Shown here: piece after piece, positions 1-6,586 of the stretch
How positions within the stretch are numbered: the first letter of the stretch is position 1
How the letters are laid out: each line of letters starts with the position of its first letter
The notes under the pieces: generated by a model
Database searches by the model: none
What the model was told of the DNA's origin: nothing
Seen by the model: the letters and a program-made list of their open reading frames with translations, nothing else
Position numbers and translations under genes: made by a program
DNA from: Chloroflexota bacterium
GTDB lineage: Bacteria; Chloroflexota; Limnocylindria; Limnocylindrales; CSP1-4
Reading direction: 5' to 3'
Assembly (NCBI GenBank): GCA_003158495.1
Contig: PMJT01000205.1
Location: 2,080-15,481 of the forward strand
Length of the DNA stretch: 13,402 nucleotides

Positions 1-81
1 CTCGAGGCCGCGGGCGTCCGTGTCGCGGACTCCCCCACCCAGCTGCCGAAGCTGCTCCTGGCGGCCGGCTACCGCCCTTAG
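1..81 (+). CDS. sucD: C-terminal end of probable succinyl-CoA ligase alpha subunit (partial)
   Basis: The open frame runs from the window edge to TAG at 79-81 and gives 26 residues (LEAAGVRVADSPTQLPKLLL, then AAGYRP). The pattern 'aaGv.VadsP..lp.ll' resembles the last helix of succinyl-CoA synthetase alpha subunits, which convert succinyl-CoA to succinate with substrate-level NTP formation. The identity rests on this short tail and on context: methylmalonyl-CoA mutase and epimerase, which make succinyl-CoA, lie just downstream on the other strand. The body of the gene is outside the window, so the call is tentative; other CoA-ligase-type proteins could end in a similar way. Confidence 0.5.
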   Translation, partial: LEAAGVRVADSPTQLPKLLLAAGYRP

Positions 82-208
82 CGGCCGAGCTAATCGGATC
101 TCGCCACGCGCGCGCTCCGCGGGCATACTGCCCTCGCGAATTCCGCGTGTCTGGCTCGCGGCGCCGGGACGGCCCGGCATGCGAGCACCAACCAGCCGGA
201 GTGGACAA

Positions 209-694
209 GTGGGGATCCTGATGGACCTGATCGCGGGCGACGCCCGCGAGATCCTTCTGGCGGTGGGCATGGAGGATTGGGCGGGTTTGCGCGATCGTGG
301 CCGGTTCCCCGCCTACATCTCCCTCGGTGGTGGCATGGATCCGGAGTGGTTGGACCTGTTTGCCTTCGCTGCTCGCGAATCAACAGGGGGCGATACGCCG
401 GGTTCGTTTACGAATGCGGCCTGCCCGCTCGAGAGCCGGCTCCAGCATCGCCTGGCCGCCATCGGCGACCGAACGGTCGAGCGGATCGACCCCCACTGGA
501 TCGACGGCCTCGCGCGGCTGCCGGACGGCCAAGTCGATCGGATAGCCGAACGCTGGATCGATCTGATCGACTGCGAGGAATGCCCGGTCGATGCCGACGA
601 GAAGCCGATGCTTCGCCAGGTTGCCGGGGATCTCATCGAATTCTGCCGTCGGGCCGAAGGCGCGGAAGACGTCCTTTTCGCCTGGTCGATGTAA
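209..694 (+). CDS. Uncharacterised 161-aa soluble acidic protein
   Basis: I do not recognise this family. The GTG start at 209 is chosen because GGAG (198-201) sits 7 nt upstream; ATG 221 is the alternative (157 aa) and lacks a good ribosome site. The protein is acidic and soluble, with no signal peptide or membrane segment. It begins with an 'IAGDAREILLAVGMEDWAGL' segment, then a Gly-rich turn followed by 'DPEWLDLFAFAARE', and ends in an amphipathic helical half rich in Asp/Glu with a DCEEC motif near residues 127-131. It lies 127 bp after the sucD-like gene on the same strand and converges on the epimerase gene. The 695-886 gap between them holds only a weak 6-bp GC hairpin near 711-732 and no T-tract terminator. 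Codon use is GC-rich at third positions like its neighbours, which supports a real gene. Confidence 0.6.
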   Translation: MGILMDLIAGDAREILLAVGMEDWAGLRDRGRFPAYISLGGGMDPEWLDLFAFAARESTGGDTPGSFTNAACPLESRLQHRLAAIGDRTVERIDPHWIDGLARLPDGQVDRIAERWIDLIDCEECPVDADEKPMLRQVAGDLIEFCRRAEGAEDVLFAWSM

Positions 695-886
695 GGGCGA
701 CTATCCAGGCGTATGCCGCCAGGAGAAAGCGGCGGCGCCGACGGCCGTCATTCTGGCGGGCTGTCGTTGATGCTCCTTGCGGTGCTCGCTCAGGGCCGTT
801 CAAGCGCACTCGCTCCGCTCCTCAGTCGCGTCTAGACCTAGCCACGCCGGACGGGCAGTGTGGTGTGCGGACGTTCGCGAGGCTTT

Positions 887-1351
887 TCAGTAGCCGAGGT
901 TCGCCCAGGCCGGACCGCCGGCAGCTTCGATTAGCTCTACAAGTACGCCGTGGCAGCTCTTGGGATGAACGAAGGCGACCGGTCCTTCGCCGCCCTTCCG
1001 AGGAGCCGTGTCCACGAGGGTAAGGCCCATCGCAGCCAGGCTGTCGAGGGCGGCTTGAATGTCCGGCACCTCGAAGCACACGTGGTGGAAGCCCTCGCCC
1101 TTGGTCTCGAGGAACCGTGCGGAGCCAGTTGTTGCGTCCGTGGGCTGGACGAGTTCTATCTTCGTGTCGCCCACCGGCAGGAAGCCGATCGTGACGTGGT
1201 CGTACTCCATGTTCATCACGGACTCGACGTCCAGGCCGAGCTTGTCGCGGTACAGGCCAAGCGATGCCTCGAGGTCGCGCACGATCACCGCGACGTGGTG
1301 GATCTTGCCGATGCCGATGCCTTCGGGAAGCGCGGATTTGAGCTGATCCAT
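887..1351 (-). CDS. mce: Methylmalonyl-CoA epimerase
   Basis: A 154-aa glyoxalase/VOC-fold protein that interconverts (S)- and (R)-methylmalonyl-CoA, feeding the B12 mutase. The two betaalphabetabetabeta modules are visible: 'KIHHVAVIVRDLEASLGLYRDKLGL' style N-half (about residues 16-70) and 'GEGFHHVCFEVPDIQAALDS' C-half (about 85-150), with the conserved SCHGVLVELIE end. Candidate metal ligands are His19, Glu66, His90 and Glu139, as expected of the family; the length is also typical (about 130-160 aa). ATG at 1351 is preceded by AGGAG about 4 nt upstream, which fixes the start although the frame stays open further upstream. It lies downstream of the mutase gene on the same strand, 278 bp away, so it may have its own promoter. 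No anomalies seen. Confidence 0.93.
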   Translation of the reverse strand: MDQLKSALPEGIGIGKIHHVAVIVRDLEASLGLYRDKLGLDVESVMNMEYDHVTIGFLPVGDTKIELVQPTDATTGSARFLETKGEGFHHVCFEVPDIQAALDSLAAMGLTLVDTAPRKGGEGPVAFVHPKSCHGVLVELIEAAGGPAWANLGY

Positions 1352-1545
1352 GACTCTCCTGCGACTATCGAAACGGAGGCGGACCGGACAGGCGTTCGAG
1401 ACCGGCCGTCTTGCGCGGGTGGCGGAGGCGGCTTCCACAATCTTACGAGACCGGCGGCGAGCCGCGATGGCGCGGCCTCCGCGCTCGTAGGCGGCACCGA
1501 CGCGGCCCGGCATCTGTGTTTGCGAACGCGATCCGTTGGTAACGT
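1352..1545. other. Part of the mutase-epimerase spacer, no gene seen
   Basis: The spacer between the mutase and epimerase genes totals 278 bp (1352-1629). This epimerase-proximal part holds the epimerase ribosome site (minus-strand AGGAG at 1356-1360) and a TAAGAT hexamer on the minus strand at 1440-1445 that could be a -10 element, but no convincing -35 partner. The frames open across it look like read-through of the epimerase frame and of antisense frames, not genes. Confidence 0.4.
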
Positions 1546-1565
1546 GGCAGCTGCTAGCAGCTGCC
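1546..1565. repeat. Perfect 20-bp palindrome (AGCTGC dyad, copy 1)
   Basis: The sequence GGCAGCTGCTAGCAGCTGCC equals its own reverse complement. It can fold into an 8-bp stem with a CTAG loop. It starts 64 bp past the mutase stop in the direction of mutase transcription and shares the core YAGCTGC-NN-GCAGCTG with copies at 1582-1597 and 5604-5619. No T-tract follows on either strand, so it is not a classical intrinsic terminator; a 3'-end hairpin or protein-binding dyad is possible. Confidence 0.75.
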
Positions 1566-1579
1566 GCGATGCGGGGATT

Positions 1580-1599
1580 GACAGCTGCCCGCAGCTGTC
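1580..1599. repeat. 20-bp inverted repeat (AGCTGC dyad, copy 2)
   Basis: GACAGCTGCCCGCAGCTGTC has 9-bp perfect arms around a CC centre and lies 34 bp (start to start) from copy 1. The outer bases co-vary with copy 1 (GG..CC versus GA..TC), keeping the dyad. It lies 31-50 bp past the mutase stop, so the two hairpins sit in tandem in its 3' untranslated region. Confidence 0.75.
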
Positions 1600-1629
1600 G
1601 TGACGCCGCTTCCCTACCCTGCCGAGGGG

Positions 1630-3333
1630 TCAGACAGTGATTAGTTCTCGGTGCTCTCCCCAGACGGCTCGGAGCCGGTCGCAGACCTCGCCGACGGTGG
1701 CGTAGGCCTTCACGGCTTCGATCATCGGGGGCAGCAGATTCTCCTGGCCGCGAGCGCAGTCCTTGAGCCGACCCATCGCAGCCTCCCATGCGGCCGGGTC
1801 GCGTTCTGCCCGAACCTTCGCAACTCGCTCACACTGGCGCCGCTCGCCTTCCGGATCGATCTTCTGGAGTGACGGCGTCGCCGTCTCCTCGTCGCGGAAC
1901 TTGTTCATGCCCACGACGATCTTTGAGCCGCTCTCGATGGCGCGCTGCACCTGGTAGGCAGCCTCCTGGATCTGGCGCTGCTGGTAGCCGACCTCGATAG
2001 CCGCGAGCGTCCCGCCGAGGGCCTCGATCTCCTTGAGGTAGTCGTTTGCCGCGGCCTCGAGCTGATTCGTAAGGGTCTCGACGTAATAACTTCCGGCGAG
2101 GGGGTCGGGGGTCTCGGTCACGCCCGACTCGTAGGCCAGGATCTGCTGAGTGCGCAGCGCCAGCCGAGCCGCTTCGGCGGTGGGCAGGGCGAGGGCTTCG
2201 TCGCGTGAGTTGGTGTGAAGGCTCTGGGCGCCGCCGAGTACGGCCGCCAGGGCCTGGACCGTCGTCCTGACCACGTTGTTGTCGATCGACTGGGCCGTGA
2301 GCGAGGAGCCGGCGGTCTGGACATGGAACCGGCACGCCATCGAGCGGGTGTTCGTGGCACCGAAGCGATCCTTGACGATGCGGGCCCACATCCGGCGGGC
2401 AGCCCGGAACTTGGCCACTTCCTCGAACAGCTCGCTCCACGATGCGAAGAAGAAGCTGAGCCTATCGGCGAAGTCGTCAATATCAAGACCGCGGCTTAGG
2501 GCCGCGTCGACGTAGGCGATGCCGTCGGCGAGGGTAAAGGCCAGCTCCTGCGCCGCGGTGGCTCCTGCCTCGCGCATGTGGTAGCCACTGATGCTGATCG
2601 TGTTCCAGCGCGGTAGTTCCCTGGAACAGAACTCGAAGATGTCGGTCACGAGCCGCATCGAAGGACGCGGCGGGAAGATGTAGGTGCCCCGGGCGATGTA
2701 CTCCTTGAGGATGTCGTTCTGGGTCGTGCCGCTAACTTGGACGCGCGCCACGCCCTGCTTCTCGGCCGCGGCAACGTACAGGGCCAGGAGAACGGCTGCG
2801 GACGCGTTGATCGTCATCGAGGTGCTGACCGTCCCGAGCGGCAGGCCGTCGAGCAGGATCTCCATGTCGGCCAGGGAGCTCACCGGAACGCCGACCCGGC
2901 CGACTTCGCCTTCGGCCTGCGGTGCGTCCGAGTCGTAGCCCATCTGGGTCGGCAGGTCGAAGGCCACGGAGAGGCCGGTCTGGCCCTGTTCCAGTAGATA
3001 GCGGAAGCGGCGATTCGTGTCCTCGGCCGTGGAGAAGCCGGCGTATTGGCGCATCGTCCACAGGCGACCTCGGTACATGGTCGGCTGGACGCCGCGGGTA
3101 TACGGGTACTCGCCCGGCCGGCCGAGGTCCTCGTTCTCGTCGAGGCCGGCTACGTCCGCCGGGGTATACAGGTCCCGGACCGCGAGGCCGGACGTCGTCA
3201 GGAAGCGTTCCTGGCGTTCGGGCGAGCGGGAGACGGCCCTGGCGCGTGTAGTGGCACGCCAGCGTTCTCGGCCCGGATCGGCGGCCGCCCCTTCATCCGC
3301 CTGGCCCTGAGTTGCTTCCTGATCATCCGCCAC
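1630..3333 (-). CDS. mcmA1: Methylmalonyl-CoA mutase, catalytic (large) subunit without B12 domain
   Basis: A 567-aa protein of the (R)-methylmalonyl-CoA to succinyl-CoA isomerase family, the radical B12 step of propionyl-CoA metabolism. The TIM-barrel signature is clear: TMYRGRLWTMRQYAGFSTAE (about 85-104, with Tyr87 matching the catalytic tyrosine), GLSVAFDLPTQMGYDSD (about 120-136), SGTTQNDILKEY (about 201-212), SGYHMREAGAT (about 249-259, with the conserved His252), and TNSRDEALALPT plus DPLAGSYYVE further on. The C-terminal cobalamin domain (DxHxxG) is absent and the length matches the roughly 550-aa two-subunit type, so a small B12-binding subunit must lie elsewhere. Start: GTG 3333 has AGAGGAAG (3347-3340) 6 nt upstream; an upstream in-frame GTG at 3381 has no ribosome site. 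The first ~40 residues are charged and low in complexity. Transcribed towards mce. Confidence 0.95.
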   Translation of the reverse strand: MADDQEATQGQADEGAAADPGRERWRATTRARAVSRSPERQERFLTTSGLAVRDLYTPADVAGLDENEDLGRPGEYPYTRGVQPTMYRGRLWTMRQYAGFSTAEDTNRRFRYLLEQGQTGLSVAFDLPTQMGYDSDAPQAEGEVGRVGVPVSSLADMEILLDGLPLGTVSTSMTINASAAVLLALYVAAAEKQGVARVQVSGTTQNDILKEYIARGTYIFPPRPSMRLVTDIFEFCSRELPRWNTISISGYHMREAGATAAQELAFTLADGIAYVDAALSRGLDIDDFADRLSFFFASWSELFEEVAKFRAARRMWARIVKDRFGATNTRSMACRFHVQTAGSSLTAQSIDNNVVRTTVQALAAVLGGAQSLHTNSRDEALALPTAEAARLALRTQQILAYESGVTETPDPLAGSYYVETLTNQLEAAANDYLKEIEALGGTLAAIEVGYQQRQIQEAAYQVQRAIESGSKIVVGMNKFRDEETATPSLQKIDPEGERRQCERVAKVRAERDPAAWEAAMGRLKDCARGQENLLPPMIEAVKAYATVGEVCDRLRAVWGEHRELITV

Positions 3334-3339
3334 TTGCCG

Positions 3340-3347
3340 CTTCCTCT
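3340..3347 (-). promoter_or_regulatory. Ribosome binding site deciding the mutase start
   Basis: On the minus strand AGAGGAAG stands 6 nt before GTG 3333. The alternative GTG at 3381 has no purine-rich stretch before it, so this site favours the shorter 567-aa product. Confidence 0.65.
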
Positions 3348-3506
3348 CACTATGCCCTGCGGGTTGCTGCGGGCGTGCCACCGGATGATGGCACGGACGC
3401 GGGCAGGACCGCCAGTTGGCCTCTTGTTATCAGGCGTTGGGAGGCCGTCAGAGGCGCCCACCCCTCCGTCAGGGAAGGCAGCTAGAGACCCTCCACTAGA
3501 CACCGC

Positions 3507-3522
3507 GTCTTTGCGCAAAGAC
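3507..3522. promoter_or_regulatory. Candidate parS-like palindrome 1
   Basis: GTCTTTGCGCAAAGAC is a perfect 16-bp palindrome. The identical 16 bp recurs inside parB at 5150-5165. It lies 298 bp upstream of parA. The usual bacterial parS is a 16-bp palindrome of the TGTTTCACGTGAAACA type; this one has the same length and symmetry but a different core (GCGC instead of ACGT). Assignment to ParB is an inference from location and duplication. Confidence 0.55.
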
Positions 3523-3628
3523 AGTCCGTGAGGCCTTCGTCCCCGGCTTGGACTCCAGGGTCTGGGTTTCGTCTAGTGCAGATGAAGTCACAAGGCGGCC
3601 CGTTCGGGTAATGGAGAACCCCGAGACG

Positions 3629-3671
3629 ATATCCACAGAATCGGTGAACAACTTGGCAATTCTGTGGATAA
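3629..3671. promoter_or_regulatory. Inverted pair of DnaA-box-like sequences upstream of parA
   Basis: TGTGGATAA at 3663-3671 is a perfect match to the DnaA box TTATCCACA on the minus strand; ATATCCACA at 3629-3637 matches with one difference on the plus strand. Together with flanking bases they form a perfect 12-bp inverted repeat (TATCCACAGAAT at 3630-3641 and its complement at 3659-3670) with a 17-bp spacer. The pair lies about 150-190 bp before parA. It could mark an origin-proximal site or DnaA control of parAB, or be an operator for another protein. Confidence 0.55.
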
Positions 3672-3820
3672 GCCCGAACCGCCAGTCAGGGTGCGTGCGG
3701 TAGCATCAGGGAGTTTCAAAACGAACTCGACGGTCGTAGCTTCGAGGGCCAACGTCACGAAGCAGCACGACGGGTGTCGGTCGTCTACCCGAAACAGTCT
3801 CCGAGCGAGGTGAAACCACG

Positions 3821-4588
3821 GTGGCAAACGTCATCGCGATCGCAAACCAGAAGGGTGGCGTCGGCAAGACGACCGCCACAATCAATCTGGCTGGCGCACT
3901 CGCCGAGCAAGGCCTGCGAGTCCTATGCATCGACATGGACGCCCAGGCGAACCTTACGGTCGGTCTCGGGATCAACCTGGCTACCGTGGAGCGGGCGATG
4001 TCCAACGCACTCGCGGAGCCACGGGCCCGCCTGCGGGACATCATCATTACGACGAAGACGCCCGGGATCGACGTTGCTCCGGCCACGCTCGATCTCGCTT
4101 CGACGGAAGTGGATCTCCTGAGCACGATCGGCCGCGAGTACGCCCTCGCCGAGGCCATCGACGACTGGGCTCAGGGCCACTACGACTACATCATGATCGA
4201 CTGCCCGCCGACCCTCGGCCTGCTGACGATCAACGGCCTGGTGGCGGCCAACGGCGTGATCATCCCCGTCCAGACGCAGTACTACGCCCTCAAGGGCCTG
4301 GCGGCGCTGATGAAGGTCATCACCACTATCCGCTCCAAGCTCAATCGAAACCTGCGCGTGCTGGGTCTCCTGCCCACCTTCTACGATCCGAGGACCGTCC
4401 TCGGCCGCGAGATGCTCGACGAGATGCGCGAGAACGGGGATAACCACGTGTTCGACACGATCATTCGAAACGCGATCAAGCTCGGAGAGGCCCCACTGGC
4501 CGGCCAGCCGATCACCGCCTACGCGACGGCCTCCGAAGCCGCCAACAACTTCCGCGAGCTCGCCAGGGAGGTAATCGCTCTTGGCTAG
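3821..4588 (+). CDS. parA: Chromosome partitioning ATPase ParA (Soj-type)
   Basis: A 255-aa deviant Walker-A ATPase that binds the nucleoid as an ATP dimer and moves ParB-bound origins. Motifs: KGGVGKTT (11-18, with signature Lys11 and Lys16), DMDAQAN (38-44, Walker A'), DYIMIDCPP (122-130, Walker B), and VQTQYYALKGL around 154-164. The short length with no N-terminal helix-turn-helix marks the small chromosomal type (type Ib-like), so autoregulation by ParA itself is unlikely. GTG start at 3821 follows GAGG 10 nt upstream. It overlaps parB by 8 bp, so the two form one operon, preceded by the palindrome and DnaA-box pair described separately. Confidence 0.96.
   Translation: MANVIAIANQKGGVGKTTATINLAGALAEQGLRVLCIDMDAQANLTVGLGINLATVERAMSNALAEPRARLRDIIITTKTPGIDVAPATLDLASTEVDLLSTIGREYALAEAIDDWAQGHYDYIMIDCPPTLGLLTINGLVAANGVIIPVQTQYYALKGLAALMKVITTIRSKLNRNLRVLGLLPTFYDPRTVLGREMLDEMRENGDNHVFDTIIRNAIKLGEAPLAGQPITAYATASEAANNFRELAREVIALG
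4565..4572 (+). promoter_or_regulatory. Strong ribosome binding site for the parB TTG start
   Basis: AGGGAGGT lies within the last codons of parA, 8 nt before TTG 4581. It supports the rare TTG start and an 8-bp parA/parB overlap over any downstream start. Confidence 0.75.
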
Positions 4589-5606
4589 GCCTGATTTCCG
4601 AGCTGCCGCCACGGCTCGACTGAACGAGGAGCGCTCCCAGGGGCTCTCCCAGAACGTCCTGAGTCTCCTCAACGCCGACGAGACAACAGTCGTCCGGCCG
4701 GCCGCAGTCCGTAACATCCCCGTCGACCGGGTCTCCCCGAACCCCAACCAGCCGCGACTGGCCATGGACAAGGCCGGACTCGACGATCTGACCGCCTCGG
4801 TCCGTGAACACGGCGTTCTGCAGCCCATCCTGGTTCGCCCCCAGCCGAACGGCCACTACCAGCTGATCGCCGGCGAACGCCGCTGGCGAGCTGCCCAAGG
4901 TGCCGGGATGGCCGTCATCCCCGCTCTCATCGAGGAAATCGATGACGAGACTGCTCTCGAGATCGCCGTCATCGAGAACCTTCAGCGGGAGGACCTCTCG
5001 CCCATGGACGAGGCCCTCATCTACGACAAGATGATCCGCGAGCACGGCTACAGCATTCGGAAGCTCGCCCAGAAGCTCGGCAAGGACAAGGGCTACCTCG
5101 AGAACAGGCTCCGCCTCGCCGACGCCCCGCCAGAAATCCGCGAACTGGTGTCTTTGCGCAAAGACACCCTCTCCCATGCCTACGAACTCCTCAAGGTCGA
5201 CGACCCCAAGAGGCGCAAGCACCTGGCAGACATGGTCGCTCGCGGCGAGCTATCGCTGATCAAGCTCAAAGAAAAGATCGACGGTGCGCCAAGGGTTCGC
5301 CACACGACCGCTGCTCCCGCAACTGCTGCCGCCGCGGCGGTCGGCACTGTCGAGGATGCCCTTGAGGCCGAGGCCGAGGCGACGTGGCTGGCCATGGGTT
5401 CGAAGAAGCCGCTCACCGACGACTCACTGATCGCCGTTCGGGCCCGCCTGACCGACGCCATGGCCGATCTGATCGCCGTCCTTCAGTCGGACACGATAAA
5501 GAACATCGACGACACGGACCGGCAGAATCTTGCCAAGTACCTGATGATCGTCCGCGTCCGGCTTGAGAACGCCATCGGTCTGGTCCGAAGGGGCTCCGAC
5601 AAGTAG
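4581..5606 (+). CDS. parB: Chromosome partitioning protein ParB (CTPase clamp)
   Basis: A 341-aa ParB/Spo0J family protein that loads on parS and slides as a CTP-dependent clamp. Order: a 40-residue N-terminal leader; ParB/sulfiredoxin CTP-binding domain (about 45-135) with NPNQPR (54-59), GVLQPILVRP, GERRWRA (98-104, the phosphate-binding box) and ENLQREDLSP (132-141); helix-turn-helix (about 142-235) with KLAQKLGKDKGYLENRLRL in the DNA-recognition position; an Ala-rich linker (about 240-255); and a helical C-terminal part (about 257-335) that is the likely dimerisation region. It is longer than many chromosomal ParBs (about 290 aa). The recognition helix reads KDKGYLENRL where canonical ones are often 'KSRxxVxNxL', which may go with a changed parS. 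TTG start is backed by AGGGAGGT 8 nt upstream. The gene carries a parS-like palindrome at codons 189-196 and its stop codon lies in an AGCTGC dyad. Confidence 0.96.
   Translation: MARPDFRAAATARLNEERSQGLSQNVLSLLNADETTVVRPAAVRNIPVDRVSPNPNQPRLAMDKAGLDDLTASVREHGVLQPILVRPQPNGHYQLIAGERRWRAAQGAGMAVIPALIEEIDDETALEIAVIENLQREDLSPMDEALIYDKMIREHGYSIRKLAQKLGKDKGYLENRLRLADAPPEIRELVSLRKDTLSHAYELLKVDDPKRRKHLADMVARGELSLIKLKEKIDGAPRVRHTTAAPATAAAAAVGTVEDALEAEAEATWLAMGSKKPLTDDSLIAVRARLTDAMADLIAVLQSDTIKNIDDTDRQNLAKYLMIVRVRLENAIGLVRRGSDK
5147..5168. promoter_or_regulatory. Candidate parS-like palindrome 2, inside parB
   Basis: A perfect 22-bp palindrome: the core GTCTTTGCGCAAAGAC (5150-5165) is identical to the site at 3507-3522 and is flanked by GGT and ACC that extend the dyad. 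It lies in the parB coding sequence encoding VSLRKDT, just after the helix-turn-helix. Having a parS site inside parB is known from Bacillus subtilis spo0J, so the position is meaningful. Confidence 0.6.
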
Positions 5607-5619
5607 CTGCCAGCAGCTG
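5604..5619. repeat. AGCTGC dyad, copy 3, overlapping the parB stop codon
   Basis: TAGCTGCCAGCAGCTG has the same core YAGCTGC-NN-GCAGCTG as the two dyads after the mutase gene; one arm position differs (T for C). Its first three bases are the TAG stop of parB. Like the other copies it sits at the 3' end of a gene. No other terminator is apparent in the 56-bp convergent gap to the UbiA gene; CGCCTGAGGCG at 5649-5659 is only a 4-bp stem. Confidence 0.55.
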
Positions 5620-5662
5620 CGACACATAGTCTGACCGGGCCAATCCGACGCCTGAGGCGGGC

Positions 5663-6586
5663 CTAACCGTCCAGCAGCCCCGCCGAACTGAGGGCAGCCA
5701 GCCAGCCGGCGCCGAGAACCAGAATCCCCAGCGCGTGCATCTCCCACATCAAGGCTCCAGCCTTGCTGCGCCGTGCGACTGCCAGGCCGACACCCAGCCA
5801 GGTCAGGCAGCAGCCCGCCGCTTCGACTGCCAGGACGGGCCCGGGGGCGGCCGCAACAGTGGTCGCCAGCACGAGCGCTTCGACGGTCGCGAGCAGGCAG
5901 GCATCCATCATCAGGGTGGCGGTGGGTCCGAGGAACGTGGCTACCGACTCCGTTCCCGATAGTCCATCGGCCTCGAGGTCCGAATACGCGTTTGCGATGG
6001 CGAGGACCGAACCCGCAACAATGGCAAGGGCAACGACGCCGGCCAGCCCAGCCGGCACCGACCCGCGTGCTCCAAGCCAGGCGTAGAGCGGCAGGAGACC
6101 GACGCCCAGGGCGAAGGCCGCCCAGGAGAAAGGCGTGCCCTTGAGCCGAAGGTCGTACACGAGCCCAAGCCCCAAACCGCACAGACCGACGCCAAAGGCC
6201 GCCGGACCCACCCCGGCTGCGACCACCAGCCCAGCCGAAGCCATCAAAACGCTGACCGCACGAGCAGCCCGCCGCTGGAGGAGTCCCGCCGGGATTGGCT
6301 TCCCGGGCTTGGCCACGGCATCCGATGGAGCGTCAACGTAATCGTTGGCCGACCCGATCGCGAACTGGAGGCAGAGCATTGCGAGACCGAGCCTCAGAGC
6401 GACGCCCGGTGCGGCCCCGGCTATCAGAGCGACCGCGATGGACGCGGCCGCGTTGAGGACGGAAGGGAACGGATGTACGACTCGGAGCAGGCCGGCGAGG
6501 CGGGGGCCGTGCGGCTGCGGCGGCTCAGACGTAGACAATCTCGTCGAAGCTGGCCACGAGATATGCGACAAGCCGGTCGCGCGCAT
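5663..6586 (-). CDS. UbiA-family prenyltransferase
   Basis: A membrane prenyltransferase of the UbiA superfamily (307 aa), which joins an isoprenoid diphosphate to an acceptor such as a quinone head group, haem, chlorophyllide or glycerol phosphate. Both Mg-binding Asp motifs are present: NDYVDAPSD (81-89) and SDLEAD (202-207), with the conserved KPGKPIPAG following the first. About eight to nine hydrophobic segments alternate from residue 45 to the C-terminus. The substrate cannot be read from the sequence. Start is uncertain: ATG 6586 overlaps the upstream gene by 62 bp and lacks a clear ribosome site; TTG 6538 (291 aa, 14-bp overlap) also fits the family's N-terminus. It is the last gene of a minus-strand run with the 121-aa protein and, 108 bp further upstream, PlsC, suggesting a membrane-lipid or quinone role. 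Converges on parB. Confidence 0.88.
   Translation of the reverse strand: MRATGLSHISWPASTRLSTSEPPQPHGPRLAGLLRVVHPFPSVLNAAASIAVALIAGAAPGVALRLGLAMLCLQFAIGSANDYVDAPSDAVAKPGKPIPAGLLQRRAARAVSVLMASAGLVVAAGVGPAAFGVGLCGLGLGLVYDLRLKGTPFSWAAFALGVGLLPLYAWLGARGSVPAGLAGVVALAIVAGSVLAIANAYSDLEADGLSGTESVATFLGPTATLMMDACLLATVEALVLATTVAAAPGPVLAVEAAGCCLTWLGVGLAVARRSKAGALMWEMHALGILVLGAGWLAALSSAGLLDG

Larger units (their letters stand above)
3348..3820. other. Divergent mcmA1/parA intergenic region
   Basis: The gap between the divergent mutase and parA genes is 487 bp in total (3334-3820). I see no gene: short frames across it have no ribosome site or recognisable protein. It holds a perfect 16-bp palindrome (3507-3522), an 8-bp inverted repeat CACTAGAC/GTCTAGTG (3494-3501 and 3571-3578) around it, and a 12-bp inverted repeat containing two DnaA-box-like sequences (3630-3670). 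The parA ribosome site (GAGG, 3807-3810) lies 10 nt before its GTG. Promoters for both genes must be here, but no convincing -35/-10 pair could be picked. Confidence 0.6.

Noticed and set aside
20..208. N-terminal extension of the 161-aa protein back to position 20
   Set aside because: It would overlap the sucD-like gene and has no ribosome site; GTG 209 with GGAG at 198-201 is better.
277..1023. Long plus-strand frame overlapping the 161-aa protein and the epimerase 3' end
   Set aside because: Arg/Pro-rich shadow translation with no ribosome site; it crosses the convergent gap and antisense of the epimerase.
3334..3381. Upstream GTG start for the mutase
   Set aside because: No ribosome site before 3381, while GTG 3333 has AGAGGAAG at 6-nt spacing.
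3494..3578. 8-bp inverted repeat CACTAGAC/GTCTAGTG around the first parS-like palindrome
   Set aside because: Arms are short and 69 bp apart; within chance expectation for a region of this size, so noted only in the intergenic entry.
3923..4828. Long minus-strand frame across parA/parB
   Set aside because: Antisense shadow of two clear genes; its translation is the mirror of their codon pattern.
5649..5659. Hairpin CGCCTGAGGCG between parB and the UbiA gene as a terminator
   Set aside because: Only a 4-bp stem and no T-tract on either strand.
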